Positions 55,586 through 64,000 are shown, counted from the first letter of the stretch. The stretch: DNA of 64,000 nucleotides from Firmicutes bacterium OM04-13BH (GCA_003481745.1 QULP01000003.1:124001-188000); one strand, 5' to 3'. Made by a program: numbers and translations. The notes: generated by a model not told the origin, from the letters alone.

Positions 55586-56453
55586 TCTTTCCCCATCCCT
55601 TCCATATTATTTTTTTCCGTTTTGCATTCTCCGGTGTCGCATTCTGCTCTTTCTTCAGACGTTCTTTTAACTCATCCTTTGTCAATGCAACATCCAGTTT
55701 GCCCTGTTTTGCAACTGATACATTTCCGGTCTCTTCTGATACAATAATTGTAAAAGAATCGCTGACCTCACTGATTCCGACTCCTGCACGATGTCTTGTT
55801 CCAAGATTCTTATTCAGTGCCATGTTATCAGAAAGAGGGAGATAACAGGTCGCTGCCACAATTCTGTCTCCCCGAATGACAATTGCTCCGTCGTGAAGCG
55901 GTGTATTATGTTCAAAAATATTAATCAAAAGCTGACTACTTACTAAAGAATCCAGATAAATTCCGGTTCTCGCATATTCATTTAAAATGGTTTCTTCTTC
56001 TATTACAATCAAAGCTCCTGTTTTGACTGCTCCCATTTCAAAACTTGCACGAACAATTTCGTTAATTGTTTTATCAGAAAAATATCCGTCTTCTTCTTTG
56101 TTTCCTGAATCAAATGGAATGATACTGCTTACGATTTTTTTATGTCCCAGTTCTTCAAGTGCCTTTCTAAGCTCTGGCTGAAAAATAATCAATACGGCCG
56201 TAATTGCATATCCTGCCATGTTGGTAACCAGCCATAAAATTGTATTCATCTTCAATAAAAATGCAATGAAAATAAATGCAAGCACAATTAAGATTCCTTT
56301 TAAAAGCGAATATGCTCTGGTATTACGAATCCATAACATAAATTCATATACAAAGAAAGCAATCAACAGAATTTCAACAATATCACTCCACGTAAAATAC
56401 GGTAATCGGATACCAGTTAAGTAACTTGTTACGGATAATAAAAAATCTCCCAC
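55563..56453 (-). CDS. cdaA: Diadenylate cyclase CdaA
   Basis: 296 aa, GTG start with GGGGGTGA upstream. Three membrane helices (about 24-42, 50-68, 74-92) and a DAC domain with LHDGA (188-190 is DGA) and GTRHRA (220-222 is RHR), the catalytic motifs. It makes c-di-AMP, which controls potassium and osmotic balance and wall homeostasis. A Lys-rich C-terminal tail follows. No c-di-AMP riboswitch is seen in the window. Confidence 0.96.
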   Translation of the reverse strand: MGDFLLSVTSYLTGIRLPYFTWSDIVEILLIAFFVYEFMLWIRNTRAYSLLKGILIVLAFIFIAFLLKMNTILWLVTNMAGYAITAVLIIFQPELRKALEELGHKKIVSSIIPFDSGNKEEDGYFSDKTINEIVRASFEMGAVKTGALIVIEEETILNEYARTGIYLDSLVSSQLLINIFEHNTPLHDGAIVIRGDRIVAATCYLPLSDNMALNKNLGTRHRAGVGISEVSDSFTIIVSEETGNVSVAKQGKLDVALTKDELKERLKKEQNATPENAKRKKIIWKGWGKNEKKSDE

Positions 56454-56494
56454 AGTCTCACCCCCTTATAGTTCTTTTCTCTAACCTGAAATTT

Positions 56495-57676
56495 TTATAA
56501 GTTTTTTAAAGACTCCTCTAATTGTTTTTCAAAGTCAAAGTCTTCTTCTGCCACACGTTCTACCGGAACTGCCTCCGGTTCTTCCTGTGTTGTGTTCTGT
56601 TTCGCTGAAAAATCCTGTGTATGTGCTTTTTCGGTCTGACTCAGATTTCCTTCCGGAATTGGTTTTATTTCCTGATGCTGACTTTCCTGCTGATACGCCT
56701 TTGTTTCTTTATTTTGTCTGACTTCATCCAGCTTTACTTCTTCCACCACTTTAGAATTCGGTGTAAATTTCTTTACACTTTTTTTGCTTTCGGAAACCAA
56801 TGCTTTTGGAACCGCTTTTACATAATAGATATATTCATCGTCTTCAAACTGAGTCAGTTCTGTTCTTGAATAATCTACACCCAGTTCAAAGAATTCAATA
56901 ATAAATCCAATAATAATTGCAGCTACACCAGATAAAATAATCCCTGCAAGTTCTGTGCTGACGCTCATGAACATGCTTCCAAATACCATGATAACGATAT
57001 AAACAACTGAACCTGTCACAATTGCAATTCTCCATGCATAGTCAAAAGACGCTCTGCTGATGACACTTACAATCACAACAACTGCTGCAAAAACTACAAC
57101 TGTCAGCCACATTTCTTCATTTTTTAAGACACCGTCTAATAAAAGCTGTAATTTCTGCAGTGGCTCCGTTTCATTTCCCTGAAGTACCGTTGCTCTGTCT
57201 TTTACCAGTTTCATAAAGAAATATAATATTACCCCACATCCGGATGGTACTGCGCTTGATGCTCCTCTTAAAATGCCACAGCCTACCGGTACTGCTGCCG
57301 GAATATGCAGGGTAAAAGAAATCGGTGTAAGAATCAATGCGACATTATCTTCTGAAGTAAAACGAAGAAATAAAATCAGTAATAAAATCAGTAAGACTGC
57401 TGCAAATCCTGCCGTCTCAATTCCAACTGCATAACAATGACCAAGAATCAGGAGACACGCCAATATGGTCATCACATTAATTGAAAACATTGCACAAATC
57501 AAAGATAAAATCAAAACAACAAAAATGTTATCGATTTGTCTCATAAATCCTAATAAACCGTTAATCTGTGAAAATACAACAAATGCCAAAAGGAATTTAA
57601 ATAAAGGCGTAATCCAGAAATCATGCTCTCCATAAAATTCTTTCACTTTTTGTTTCCATAGTAATAGTTTCGTCAT
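56495..57676 (-). CDS. Conserved membrane protein of unknown function upstream of cdaA
   Basis: 393 aa. About ten hydrophobic segments in residues 20-270, then a charged cytoplasmic tail of about 120 residues rich in Glu, Gln and Lys, ending FDFEKQLEESLKNL. PVGCGILRGASSAVPSGCGVILYFF is a striking Gly/Cys/Pro stretch. It follows the next gene by 3 bases and precedes cdaA by 41, so it is probably functionally tied to c-di-AMP or wall signalling. I do not recognise a named family. Confidence 0.65.
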   Translation of the reverse strand: MTKLLLWKQKVKEFYGEHDFWITPLFKFLLAFVVFSQINGLLGFMRQIDNIFVVLILSLICAMFSINVMTILACLLILGHCYAVGIETAGFAAVLLILLLILFLRFTSEDNVALILTPISFTLHIPAAVPVGCGILRGASSAVPSGCGVILYFFMKLVKDRATVLQGNETEPLQKLQLLLDGVLKNEEMWLTVVVFAAVVVIVSVISRASFDYAWRIAIVTGSVVYIVIMVFGSMFMSVSTELAGIILSGVAAIIIGFIIEFFELGVDYSRTELTQFEDDEYIYYVKAVPKALVSESKKSVKKFTPNSKVVEEVKLDEVRQNKETKAYQQESQHQEIKPIPEGNLSQTEKAHTQDFSAKQNTTQEEPEAVPVERVAEEDFDFEKQLEESLKNL

Positions 57677-57679
57677 GCC

Positions 57680-58108
57680 TTATGCCTTCCTCCTTTTAGC
57701 CGCTTTACCAGCTTTTGTTTCTTCTCTGTCATACATCTTTTTAAGCTGGCTTAATTCCTGATAGTACTCCTCTACCCCCTCCTGTGCCTGTCTGTACTTT
57801 ACAGAACAATACACATAGGTAATAATACTGTATCCTGCAATCATAACCAGATAAAACAAAATTACTTTCACCCCGAGTGCAACCACGTCTATCTGATTGA
57901 TATTATCCATCAGATAATCACTTTTGCTTCCGAAATACACCAGAAGCAGCAAACCATAAGCAATTGTAGTAAGAAAAAAATTCTTAATCAAGGAAAGCCC
58001 GATATAATCACTTCTATAATACTTACTGATTCTAAGCTGCTTACGACCCTTGCCTGACTCATAGGTGGCCAGCTTTCTCATCTTCTTAATTTTCTGTTCA
58101 TTTAACAT
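57680..58108 (-). CDS. Conserved small membrane protein of unknown function
   Basis: 142 aa. Basic N-terminus, two membrane helices (about 42-60 and 78-100), then an amphipathic C-terminal helix YRQAQEGVEEYYQELSQL with a basic tail. First gene of the cda operon. Function unknown; a partner of the adjacent membrane protein is likely. Confidence 0.65.
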   Translation of the reverse strand: MLNEQKIKKMRKLATYESGKGRKQLRISKYYRSDYIGLSLIKNFFLTTIAYGLLLLVYFGSKSDYLMDNINQIDVVALGVKVILFYLVMIAGYSIITYVYCSVKYRQAQEGVEEYYQELSQLKKMYDREETKAGKAAKRRKA

Positions 58109-58155
58109 CTAATTTCCCTCTGCTTTCTTAAAGCAAATCTAATCATACGTTTTAT

Positions 58156-58185
58156 ATTATACCATACTTAAAGCAGACGAAGCAA
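58156..58185 (-). promoter_or_regulatory. Promoter of the cda operon
   Basis: On the minus strand TTGCTT (58180-58185), 18 bases, TATAAT (58156-58161) with TG one base upstream. It lies just downstream of the lipoprotein terminator. Confidence 0.6.
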
Positions 58186-58202
58186 CCCTTTCTGCGCATA
58201 CC

Positions 58203-58275
58203 AAAAGAGACCATTGTTTCTTTGTTACTGTTCTCTTTGTTCTTAGTAACATTTCTCTTTTCAATGGTCTCTTTT
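58203..58275 (-). terminator. Long nested hairpin after the lipoprotein gene
   Basis: Outer arms AAAAGAGACCATTG (58203-58216) and CAATGGTCTCTTTT (58262-58275) pair perfectly over 14 bp; an inner GTTACT/AGTAAC pair lies in the loop. Likely terminator; the long loop is unusual. Confidence 0.7.
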
Positions 58276-58309
58276 ATCTGTTTTTTCTTTATTTCATTTC
58301 TTTTGATTC

Positions 58310-59329
58310 TTATTGCTGAGTTTCTGTTGTTGTATTACTATCTGTCGTTGTATTATCAGGCGTCTGCTGATTCTGGTTTGCATCCTGATTCTGATTCTGG
58401 TTTGCATCCTGGTTCTGATTCTGGTTTGCATCCTGGTTCTGATTCTGGTTTGCATCCTGATTCTGATTCTGGTTTGCGTCCTGGTTCTGGTTTGCATCCT
58501 GATTCTGATTCTGGTTTGCATCCTGCTGCTGTTGTACCGCCTGCTCTTGTGCCTGCTTCTGTGCCTCTGCTGCTGCCTGCGCCTGTTTTTGTGCTTCCGC
58601 CGCCGCTGCTTCTGCCTGCTGTTTTGCTGCTGCCGCCTCCGCTGCCTGACGTTTTGCCTCTGCTGCTGCCGCCTCGTTCGCTTTTCTCTGCGCTTCTGCC
58701 GCTGCTGTTTCTTCTTTTGTCCTGATACTGCGCTCTTCGTCTTTTGTATCGACTTCTTTTTTCGTCTTGATACTTGTATAAGTCAGATAAGTAATCTCAT
58801 CTTCCAACTCTAATGTACCCTCTTTCATATCATCAAACGGAAAATTATGAAGAACTGCGGTGGTACCATTTAAGTATGTAATCTGAATATCATATTCAGG
58901 TACACTTTCGTCTGTTTCTTCCTCTGTATTACCGTCGTAATCTGCAGAAATCGTCTCCGTTTCTTCTTCTGAATTTTCCTGCTTATAGTCATAGTAAAAA
59001 TAACGCTTCTCACCTTTGACATAAACATCCTCATCTTCGAGCAGGTTCTCACCAAACTCACTGTTTTCACTTTTCTTAACTGCAAATCCGGTAATACTCT
59101 TTCCAGTATTATTTTCCAGTTTTATCTCAACAGTCCCCTTCAGCGGAACTCCGATTTTTTTCAAATCTTCTTTTTCAATTGGTGCAACCGGAGTTTCTTC
59201 CCATTCATCCTCTTCTTTTGCTTCACTTTTCTGTGTTTTGGCATCATCAGTTTCTGACTTTCCACATCCACCAAGAGTCAGAATTCCTGAAAGCAGACAT
59301 AGTACGATAAACAATGTTTTTTTTCTCAT
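58310..59329 (-). CDS. Lipoprotein with Ala-rich helix and QDANQNQN tandem repeats
   Basis: 339 aa. Signal peptide with lipobox LGGC (Cys22). A folded part (about 45-190) contains GTVEIKLENNTGKSITGFAVKKS and YDIQITYLNGT, a beta-rich domain resembling extracellular binding modules. An Ala/Glu/Lys/Gln helix (205-265) and 24-residue Asn/Gln/Asp repeats (270-320) form a stalk. It is probably a surface protein held by its N-terminal lipid. No enzyme motif is seen. Confidence 0.75.
   Translation of the reverse strand: MRKKTLFIVLCLLSGILTLGGCGKSETDDAKTQKSEAKEEDEWEETPVAPIEKEDLKKIGVPLKGTVEIKLENNTGKSITGFAVKKSENSEFGENLLEDEDVYVKGEKRYFYYDYKQENSEEETETISADYDGNTEEETDESVPEYDIQITYLNGTTAVLHNFPFDDMKEGTLELEDEITYLTYTSIKTKKEVDTKDEERSIRTKEETAAAEAQRKANEAAAAEAKRQAAEAAAAKQQAEAAAAEAQKQAQAAAEAQKQAQEQAVQQQQDANQNQNQDANQNQDANQNQNQDANQNQNQDANQNQNQDANQNQNQDANQNQQTPDNTTTDSNTTTETQQ
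58368..58523 (-). repeat. 24-bp coding minisatellite (QDANQNQN units)
   Basis: Units begin (TTTGCATCC) at 58377, 58401, 58425, 58449, 58473, 58491 and 58515. Spacing is 24 bp except one 18-bp unit. In frame, prone to length change. The opposite strand also reads open, but as a shadow. Confidence 0.9.
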
Positions 59330-59421
59330 TTTTACTCCTCTTTTCTAAAGCACAGCTCCTGTAAAAGTACTCACTGTGCTGACTTATGAAACAAAATGAT
59401 TTACCTCCCGATTCTTGCCCC

Positions 59422-59450
59422 ATTATATTCTATGAAAAATTTTTTGTCAA
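59422..59450 (-). promoter_or_regulatory. Consensus promoter of the lipoprotein gene
   Basis: On the minus strand perfect TTGACA (59445-59450), 17 bases, perfect TATAAT (59422-59427). A hairpin AGCACAG/CTGTGCT (59349-59380) lies in the 90-base leader. Confidence 0.88.
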
Positions 59451-59468
59451 TTTCTTTCTGATTATTTT

Positions 59469-60137
59469 CTAATTATTTCCAATACCGATTGCTATCGTCA
59501 GAAAATAGATAGCTTCTGCTCTTTGTGTTTCTTTTAAAACCCGACTGACTGCATCAATCGTACTTCCCGTTGTATAAATATCATCGATAATCAGTACATT
59601 TTTCCAGTGCGCCTGATTTTTTGCCGGCATAAATGCCCTCTGAAGACTTTTTCTGCGCTCCTGTGGATTTAATTCCTTTAACGGTTTTGTTTTTTCCACT
59701 CGTTTTACTGCATCCGTCACAACCGGAAGATTTAATTTTTCTCCCATCGCCCTTGCAATCACCTCTGCCTGGTTATAACCACGTTTTGCCAAACGGGACG
59801 GATGCAGCGGCACCGGAATCAGTACCTCAATCTTCCATGCCTGAATTTGTTTTTTTGCATACACTGCCGCATAATGCCCATAAAAAATTCCATACTCTTT
59901 TCTCGCATGATATTTTAACTGATAAAGGGACTGCGCCACCGGACTTTGATACCCAAACACCGCAATTCCCTGTTGATAAACATGTTTTTTTCTACTACAG
60001 TCATAGCAAAATTCCTGTCGTTCCTCTAAAAGTGGTCTGGAACAGCGGTAACATCGAACTCCTTTTATCGGTTTTAACATTGGGGCGCAGTCTTTACAGA
60101 TACTGCGCCCCCTTTGTGCTACGATTTCTCCGCACAC
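59469..60137 (-). CDS. comF: ComF-family phosphoribosyltransferase-like competence protein
   Basis: 222 aa from the GTG at 60137, with AAGGAGG 6 bases upstream. Zinc-finger cysteines (CGE, ICKDC, CYRC) are followed by a PRTase fold with VLIIDDIYTTGST near residue 180. ComF is needed for DNA uptake in B. subtilis. The frame upstream continues ILDILYPRRCPVCG, the usual ComF N-terminus, to an ATT at 60182 behind AAAGGA, with no ATG, GTG or TTG between. The GTG start would drop the first zinc cysteine, so the true start is uncertain. It is coupled to recD2. Confidence 0.9.
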   Translation of the reverse strand: MCGEIVAQRGRSICKDCAPMLKPIKGVRCYRCSRPLLEERQEFCYDCSRKKHVYQQGIAVFGYQSPVAQSLYQLKYHARKEYGIFYGHYAAVYAKKQIQAWKIEVLIPVPLHPSRLAKRGYNQAEVIARAMGEKLNLPVVTDAVKRVEKTKPLKELNPQERRKSLQRAFMPAKNQAHWKNVLIIDDIYTTGSTIDAVSRVLKETQRAEAIYFLTIAIGIGNN

Positions 60138-60163
60138 CGGACACCTCCTTGGATAAAGAATAT

Positions 60164-62413
60164 CTAAAATTCCTGCTGTAATCCGATTTCCTTTAATCTT
60201 AAGTCGAGTGTCGTGTAACGGCTTTGTTCCATTTGGTTTTCTTCCATTTCCCAGAATATTTTTTCATCTCCTACTAAAGTCACACATTTTCGTGCTCTGG
60301 TCACTGCTGTATATAATAAGTTACGGTTCATTAACATCTTTGGTCCATTCAAAAGCGGAATGACTACTGCCGGATATTCACTACCTTGTGACTTATGTAT
60401 CGTAATTGCATAAGCAAGTTCAAGTTCATCTAACTGCCTAAATGGATATTCTACAAAACGTCTCTCTTCAAATTCGACCGTCAGCGTCTCCGCAAACAGA
60501 TTGATTTCTCTGATAATTCCGGTGTCTCCATTAAATACACCTACACCTTTTTCAATACGGATGCCCCCGATTCCACGGATTTCCCACTCTGTCTGATAGT
60601 TATTTTTAATCTGCATGACCTTATCGCCTTCACGAAACAGTCCCTGTCTGTGCTCTTTTTCTCTTTTCTGATTATCTGGCGGATTTAAATACTGCTGCAA
60701 AACCATATTTAAGCGTTCCACACCTAAAAGCCCTTTTCTCATTGGAGTCAGAACTTGAATTTCATAAGGAGTCGCATTTACAAATTTCGGTAGTTTATTC
60801 TGAATCAGCGCTATCAATACACGGATAATCACGTTTGCATCGTAACGTTTTAAAAAGAAAAAGTCCATGCTCTTATTATCGAGTGTAACCGGTATTCCCT
60901 TATTGATTTTATGCGCATTAACAACGATATCACTCTGGGAAGCCTGACGGAAAATTTTTGTCAATTCTACCACGGCAAACTGACCGGACAAAATAATATC
61001 TTTCAACACGCTCCCTGCGCCCACGCTTGGAAGCTGATTGACATCTCCTACCAAAATCAGTCTTGTTCCCGGCATAATTGCCGAAAGCAGCGCATGCATT
61101 AAAAAAATATCTACCATCGACATCTCATCAATAATAATCACATCGGCTTCTAATGGATTCTGCGCATTTCTTTCAAAATGAATTCCTTTTTTTGTCTGAT
61201 TCTCCGGCATACCGGAAAGCTCCAACAGACGGTGAATAGTTTTTGCCTCATACCCCGTCGTCTCCGCCATTCGCTTTGCCGCCCTTCCCGTCGGCGCAGC
61301 TAAAAGAATTTCTTCATTCTGTTGTTCAAAATACCGGATAATCGCATTAATAGTCGTTGTCTTTCCGGTTCCCGGTCCACCTGTTACAACAAGCAGCCCA
61401 TTTGAGGCTGCCTGCATTACTGCTTGTCTCTGTTTTTCATCCAGCGTAATTTCTTCTGCTGATTCAAGTTCATCTAACTGAAGCTTTAACTTATCCTGAT
61501 TGATTTCTTCTTTTAAATCCAGTTCTTTTAACATCTGTGCCACATGCAGCTCTACCTGATAAAACTGGCTTGCATACACAATCTGCTCCTGTTCTTCTTC
61601 CCCCGGCATAATTTCTTTTATTACAACCTTCCGCTCAATTGCCAAATCCATGATATGTTTTTCCATGTAGGATTCTTCCACACACAAAAGCGCAGATGCC
61701 CTTCTTAAAAGAAGCTTCTTTGGAAGATAAACATGACCCTCTGCCGATGCCTGCGTCAGTATGTAAAGAAGTCCGCTTCGAATTCGATAATCTGAATCCG
61801 GCAAAATTCCAATTCTTCCTGCAATCTCATCTGCAATCTTAAATCCGATCCCCTCTACATCTTCTGCCATCTGATATGGATTTTCTTTTAAAACATGATA
61901 CATCTGTGGTCCATACTGCTTGTAAATTTTTCCTCCAAGTGCCAGAGAAATTCCATACTGCTGAAGAAACATCATTGCTTTTCGCATATCTGATTTTTCC
62001 ACTATCTGATCTGAAATCTCCTGCGCTTTTCTCAAACTGATTCCTTTTACCTCGGCAAGGCGTTCCGGTTCTTCCTCCATAATACGCAGGGTGTCTTCTT
62101 TAAATCTGCGGACAATTCTTGCTGCCAGTGCCGCTCCAATTCCCTTAACTGCTCCCGAAGCCAAATACCGCTCCATCGCCTGAGAATCCTGTGGAACAAT
62201 GACTTCATAAGAACTCATTACAAACTGCCGTCCATAGGAGGGATGTTCGGTATAATGCCCGAACGCTTTTATCGTTTCTCCCTCGTTCATATACTGAAAA
62301 CTGCCGACACAAGTTAATTCTTCGTCCTCTGTGACTACCACCATAACCGTATATCCATTATCCTGATTTCGAAAGATAATGTGGTCAACGTATCCTTCTA
62401 TGGTTTCCTCCAT
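60164..62413 (-). CDS. recD2: RecD2-type ATP-dependent 5'-3' helicase
   Basis: 749 aa. N-terminal OB-like and helix-hairpin-helix region (GAVKGIGAALAARIV near 88-102, AEVKGISLRKAQ near 120), then SF1B helicase core: Walker A TGGPGTGKT (344-352), Asp429-Glu430 in IDEMSMVD, PTGRAAKRM and C-terminal YAITIHKSQGSEYP. RecD2 works in repair and recombination without RecBC. The stop overlaps the comF N-terminal coding frame. 13 bases after mreB. Confidence 0.96.
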   Translation of the reverse strand: MEETIEGYVDHIIFRNQDNGYTVMVVVTEDEELTCVGSFQYMNEGETIKAFGHYTEHPSYGRQFVMSSYEVIVPQDSQAMERYLASGAVKGIGAALAARIVRRFKEDTLRIMEEEPERLAEVKGISLRKAQEISDQIVEKSDMRKAMMFLQQYGISLALGGKIYKQYGPQMYHVLKENPYQMAEDVEGIGFKIADEIAGRIGILPDSDYRIRSGLLYILTQASAEGHVYLPKKLLLRRASALLCVEESYMEKHIMDLAIERKVVIKEIMPGEEEQEQIVYASQFYQVELHVAQMLKELDLKEEINQDKLKLQLDELESAEEITLDEKQRQAVMQAASNGLLVVTGGPGTGKTTTINAIIRYFEQQNEEILLAAPTGRAAKRMAETTGYEAKTIHRLLELSGMPENQTKKGIHFERNAQNPLEADVIIIDEMSMVDIFLMHALLSAIMPGTRLILVGDVNQLPSVGAGSVLKDIILSGQFAVVELTKIFRQASQSDIVVNAHKINKGIPVTLDNKSMDFFFLKRYDANVIIRVLIALIQNKLPKFVNATPYEIQVLTPMRKGLLGVERLNMVLQQYLNPPDNQKREKEHRQGLFREGDKVMQIKNNYQTEWEIRGIGGIRIEKGVGVFNGDTGIIREINLFAETLTVEFEERRFVEYPFRQLDELELAYAITIHKSQGSEYPAVVIPLLNGPKMLMNRNLLYTAVTRARKCVTLVGDEKIFWEMEENQMEQSRYTTLDLRLKEIGLQQEF

Positions 62414-62426
62414 CTGCTTTCCTTTC

Positions 62427-63419
62427 TTATTTTCCCTCGACTTTACTCATTACATCAAGGTACTGTCCTGTTCCAACAGCCACTACCATTCCAGGGTCTT
62501 CTGCAACAACTGTATTAATTCCTGTTTCTTCTTCAATCAATTTTTCGAATCCACCCAAAAGCGCCCCGCCTCCAGTTAAGACAATTCCACGTTCAGCAAC
62601 ATCCGCAGCCAGTTCCGGCGGTGTTTTCTCAAGGACACTGTGAATCACTTCCATAATCTGAGCGATACATTCTGCAAGTGCCTCACGGATTTCTTCGGAT
62701 GAAATCTCTGCACTTTTTGGAAGTCCGGATACAGTATCTCTGCCCTTTACTTCTATTGTATGTGGAAGAGTTTCCGGATAAACCGTTCCTATCTTTATCT
62801 TTGCTGCCTCTGCTGTACGCTCACCAATAATCAGATTATAGTTTTTGCGGACATAACGCATAATTGCCTCATCAAAGTTATCTCCTGCTACTTTTATGGA
62901 AGTTGAAACTACCGTTCCGCCCAGCGAAATTACTGCAACGTCTGTTGTTCCTCCTCCGATATCTACAATCATATTTCCAAATGGAATTGTAATATCAATT
63001 CCAGCTCCAATCGCCGCTGCAATCGGTTCTTCGATGATTGCAACGTCTCTTGCACCGGCACGATAAGTTGCCTCTTCTACTGCTTTTTTTTCTACTTCTG
63101 TGACACTGCTTGGCACACAAATGCTGACTCTTGGTTTTCGAAACGCTCTTTTTCCCATTGCCTTTGAAATAAAGTATTTGAGCATCTTTTCTGTTACTTC
63201 ATAGTCTGAAATCACGCCCTGACGCATCGGACGTACCGCCATAATGTTCCCCGGTGTTTTTCCAATCATCTGTCTTGCCTCTTCGCCGACTGCACGTATT
63301 TTATTTGTATCTTTATCATAGGCAACAACGGATGGCTCTTTTAATATGATTCCTTTTCCTTTTACATATACCAGAATGTTCGCTGTGCCCAAGTCAATTC
63401 CAATCTCTGTAGCTCCCAT
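62427..63419 (-). CDS. mreB: MreB/Mbl rod-shape actin homologue
   Basis: 330 aa. Actin ATPase-fold motifs: IGIDLGTANILVYVKGKGI (phosphate 1, near residue 8), DIGGGTTDVAVISLGG (phosphate 2) and GIVLTGGGALL (adenosine). It forms membrane filaments that guide wall synthesis in rods. AAAGGGG precedes the ATG. mreC and mreD are not in the window; the neighbours are recD2 and comF, so this may be the mbl-type copy. Confidence 0.94.
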   Translation of the reverse strand: MGATEIGIDLGTANILVYVKGKGIILKEPSVVAYDKDTNKIRAVGEEARQMIGKTPGNIMAVRPMRQGVISDYEVTEKMLKYFISKAMGKRAFRKPRVSICVPSSVTEVEKKAVEEATYRAGARDVAIIEEPIAAAIGAGIDITIPFGNMIVDIGGGTTDVAVISLGGTVVSTSIKVAGDNFDEAIMRYVRKNYNLIIGERTAEAAKIKIGTVYPETLPHTIEVKGRDTVSGLPKSAEISSEEIREALAECIAQIMEVIHSVLEKTPPELAADVAERGIVLTGGGALLGGFEKLIEEETGINTVVAEDPGMVVAVGTGQYLDVMSKVEGK

Positions 63420-63498
63420 ATTTTTACCCCTTTCCTGCCTTTTATTTTCATCTTATTTTAAGATTCTGGCAGACCACAGCCTGACTGCTGTGTGTTTC

Positions 63499-63527
63499 AT
63501 TATACCGAACTTACCGAAAAATGAAAA
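63499..63527 (-). promoter_or_regulatory. Promoter of the mreB-recD2-comF operon
   Basis: On the minus strand TATAAT (63499-63504) with a weak TTTTCA (63522-63527) at 17 bases. A CACAGC/GCTGTG hairpin lies in the leader near 63474-63493. Confidence 0.55.
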
Positions 63528-63534
63528 GAGGCAA

Positions 63535-64000
63535 TCATTTCAAATATTTTGACACGTACTGACCTGTATAGGAGACAGGATTCGCTGCAACTTCTTCCGG
63601 TGTTCCAAATGCCACCACAGTTCCCCCGTTATCCCCTCCTTCCGGACCAATATCGATAAGATAATCCGCAGTTTTTATGACATCTAAATTGTGTTCAATG
63701 ACAACAACGGTATTTCCTCCTTCACAAAGACGCTGTAAAATTTCGATTAATTTATGCACGTCTGCAAAATGAAGTCCGGTTGTCGGCTCATCTAAGATAT
63801 AAATCGTCTTTCCGGTACTTCTTTTGCTTAACTCAGAAGCCAGCTTGATTCTCTGTGCTTCACCTCCGGAAAGCTCCGTAGAAGGCTGTCCTAAGCGGAT
63901 ATAAGAAAGTCCTACATCATAAAGGGTCTGAATCTTTCTTTTGATAGACGGTACATGTTCAAAAAATTCCAGTGCTTCTTCCACCGTCATATTTAACACA
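63535..64000 (-). CDS. uvrA: Excinuclease ABC subunit A, C-terminal end (start outside the window)
   Basis: About 155 C-terminal residues. The second ABC ATPase signature [15 protein letters not shown] and Walker [17 protein letters not shown] are visible, followed by [21 protein letters not shown], typical of UvrA. It recognises DNA damage in nucleotide excision repair. The frame is open to base 64000; the GTG at 63999 is internal, not the start. Confidence 0.96.
   Translation of the reverse strand, partial: VLNMTVEEALEFFEHVPSIKRKIQTLYDVGLSYIRLGQPSTELSGGEAQRIKLASELSKRSTGKTIYILDEPTTGLHFADVHKLIEILQRLCEGGNTVVVIEHNLDVIKTADYLIDIGPEGGDNGGTVVAFGTPEEVAANPVSYTGQYVSKYLK

Noticed and set aside
58222..58725. 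Plus-strand open frames of 160+ codons with SGLHPDSD-type repeats
   Set aside because: Mirror reading of the minus-strand lipoprotein minisatellite and Ala-rich helix; no ribosome site, and the minus frame has signal peptide, lipobox, promoter and terminator.
1..64000. Genomic island or prophage borders
   Set aside because: No integrase, transposase, phage gene or att-like repeat was found; tRNA-Leu genes are intact and their only direct repeat is the tandem tRNA copy itself.

Overview
The window reads as a chromosomal segment of a low-GC, Gram-positive anaerobe, most likely a clostridium of the family Lachnospiraceae. This is inferred from the A/T-rich base composition, strong AGGAGG-type ribosome binding sites, the cdaA-cdaR pair, mreB next to recD2 and comF, and many secreted proteins with choline-binding-type repeats. 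The exact species cannot be read from the sequence. I saw no transposase, integrase, phage gene or CRISPR array.

Layout. 1-3473: carB (cut by the window edge) and carA, minus strand. 3745-4129: two identical tRNA-Leu(CAG) genes, each with its own promoter, in a tandem duplication. 4224-5405: a MerR-type regulator fused to a methyltransferase. 5513-8998: rfbA-rfbB-rfbD-rfbC, the full dTDP-L-rhamnose pathway, plus strand. 9057-25800 (minus): a rhamnan-type polysaccharide operon. It holds an ABC exporter (Wzm/Wzt), a separate methyltransferase and kinase-like/coiled-coil pair that together resemble the O-antigen chain terminator WbdD, several glycosyltransferases, a D,D-carboxypeptidase and an LTA-synthase-like phosphotransferase. 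25926-38564 (minus): a second, Wzx/Wzy-type operon for a phosphate-containing polymer (LicD, flippase, WbaP-type initiating transferase, GT2s, CDP-glycerol transferase, GT4, Stealth phosphotransferase, O-antigen-ligase-like protein, a small choline-binding protein and two membrane proteins). A hairpin terminator at 25883-25915 followed by an extended -10 promoter and a palindrome separates the two units.

38796-45051: two large secreted choline-binding-repeat proteins, a homologue of the pneumococcal phosphorylcholine esterase Pce/CbpE and a three-part amidase/repeat/glucosaminidase autolysin. 45246-50362: an aminosugar module made of an RffA/WecE aminotransferase, two small SMR/ArnE-ArnF-like membrane proteins, an ATP-grasp ligase, an ArnC/GtrB-like polyprenyl-phosphate glycosyltransferase and a PLP enzyme. 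50489-52723: an L,D-transpeptidase with choline-binding repeats. 52824-53827: the branched-chain amino acid exporter AzlC-AzlD. 53984-58108: an HPr-like protein, cdaR, cdaA and two conserved membrane proteins. 58310-59329: a repeat-rich lipoprotein. 59469-64000: comF, recD2, mreB and the 3' end of uvrA.

How the genes may work together. RfbB makes dTDP-4-keto-6-deoxyglucose. RfbC and RfbD take this to dTDP-L-rhamnose for the rhamnan operon, and RffA can divert it to a 4-amino sugar. The second operon builds a phosphodiester-containing polymer that LicD may decorate with phosphocholine; the Pce homologue could remove it; and four repeat proteins in the window could dock on it. The Pce, LicD and WbdD-like assignments come from reading motifs and recalled family sequences and have not been confirmed by database search.
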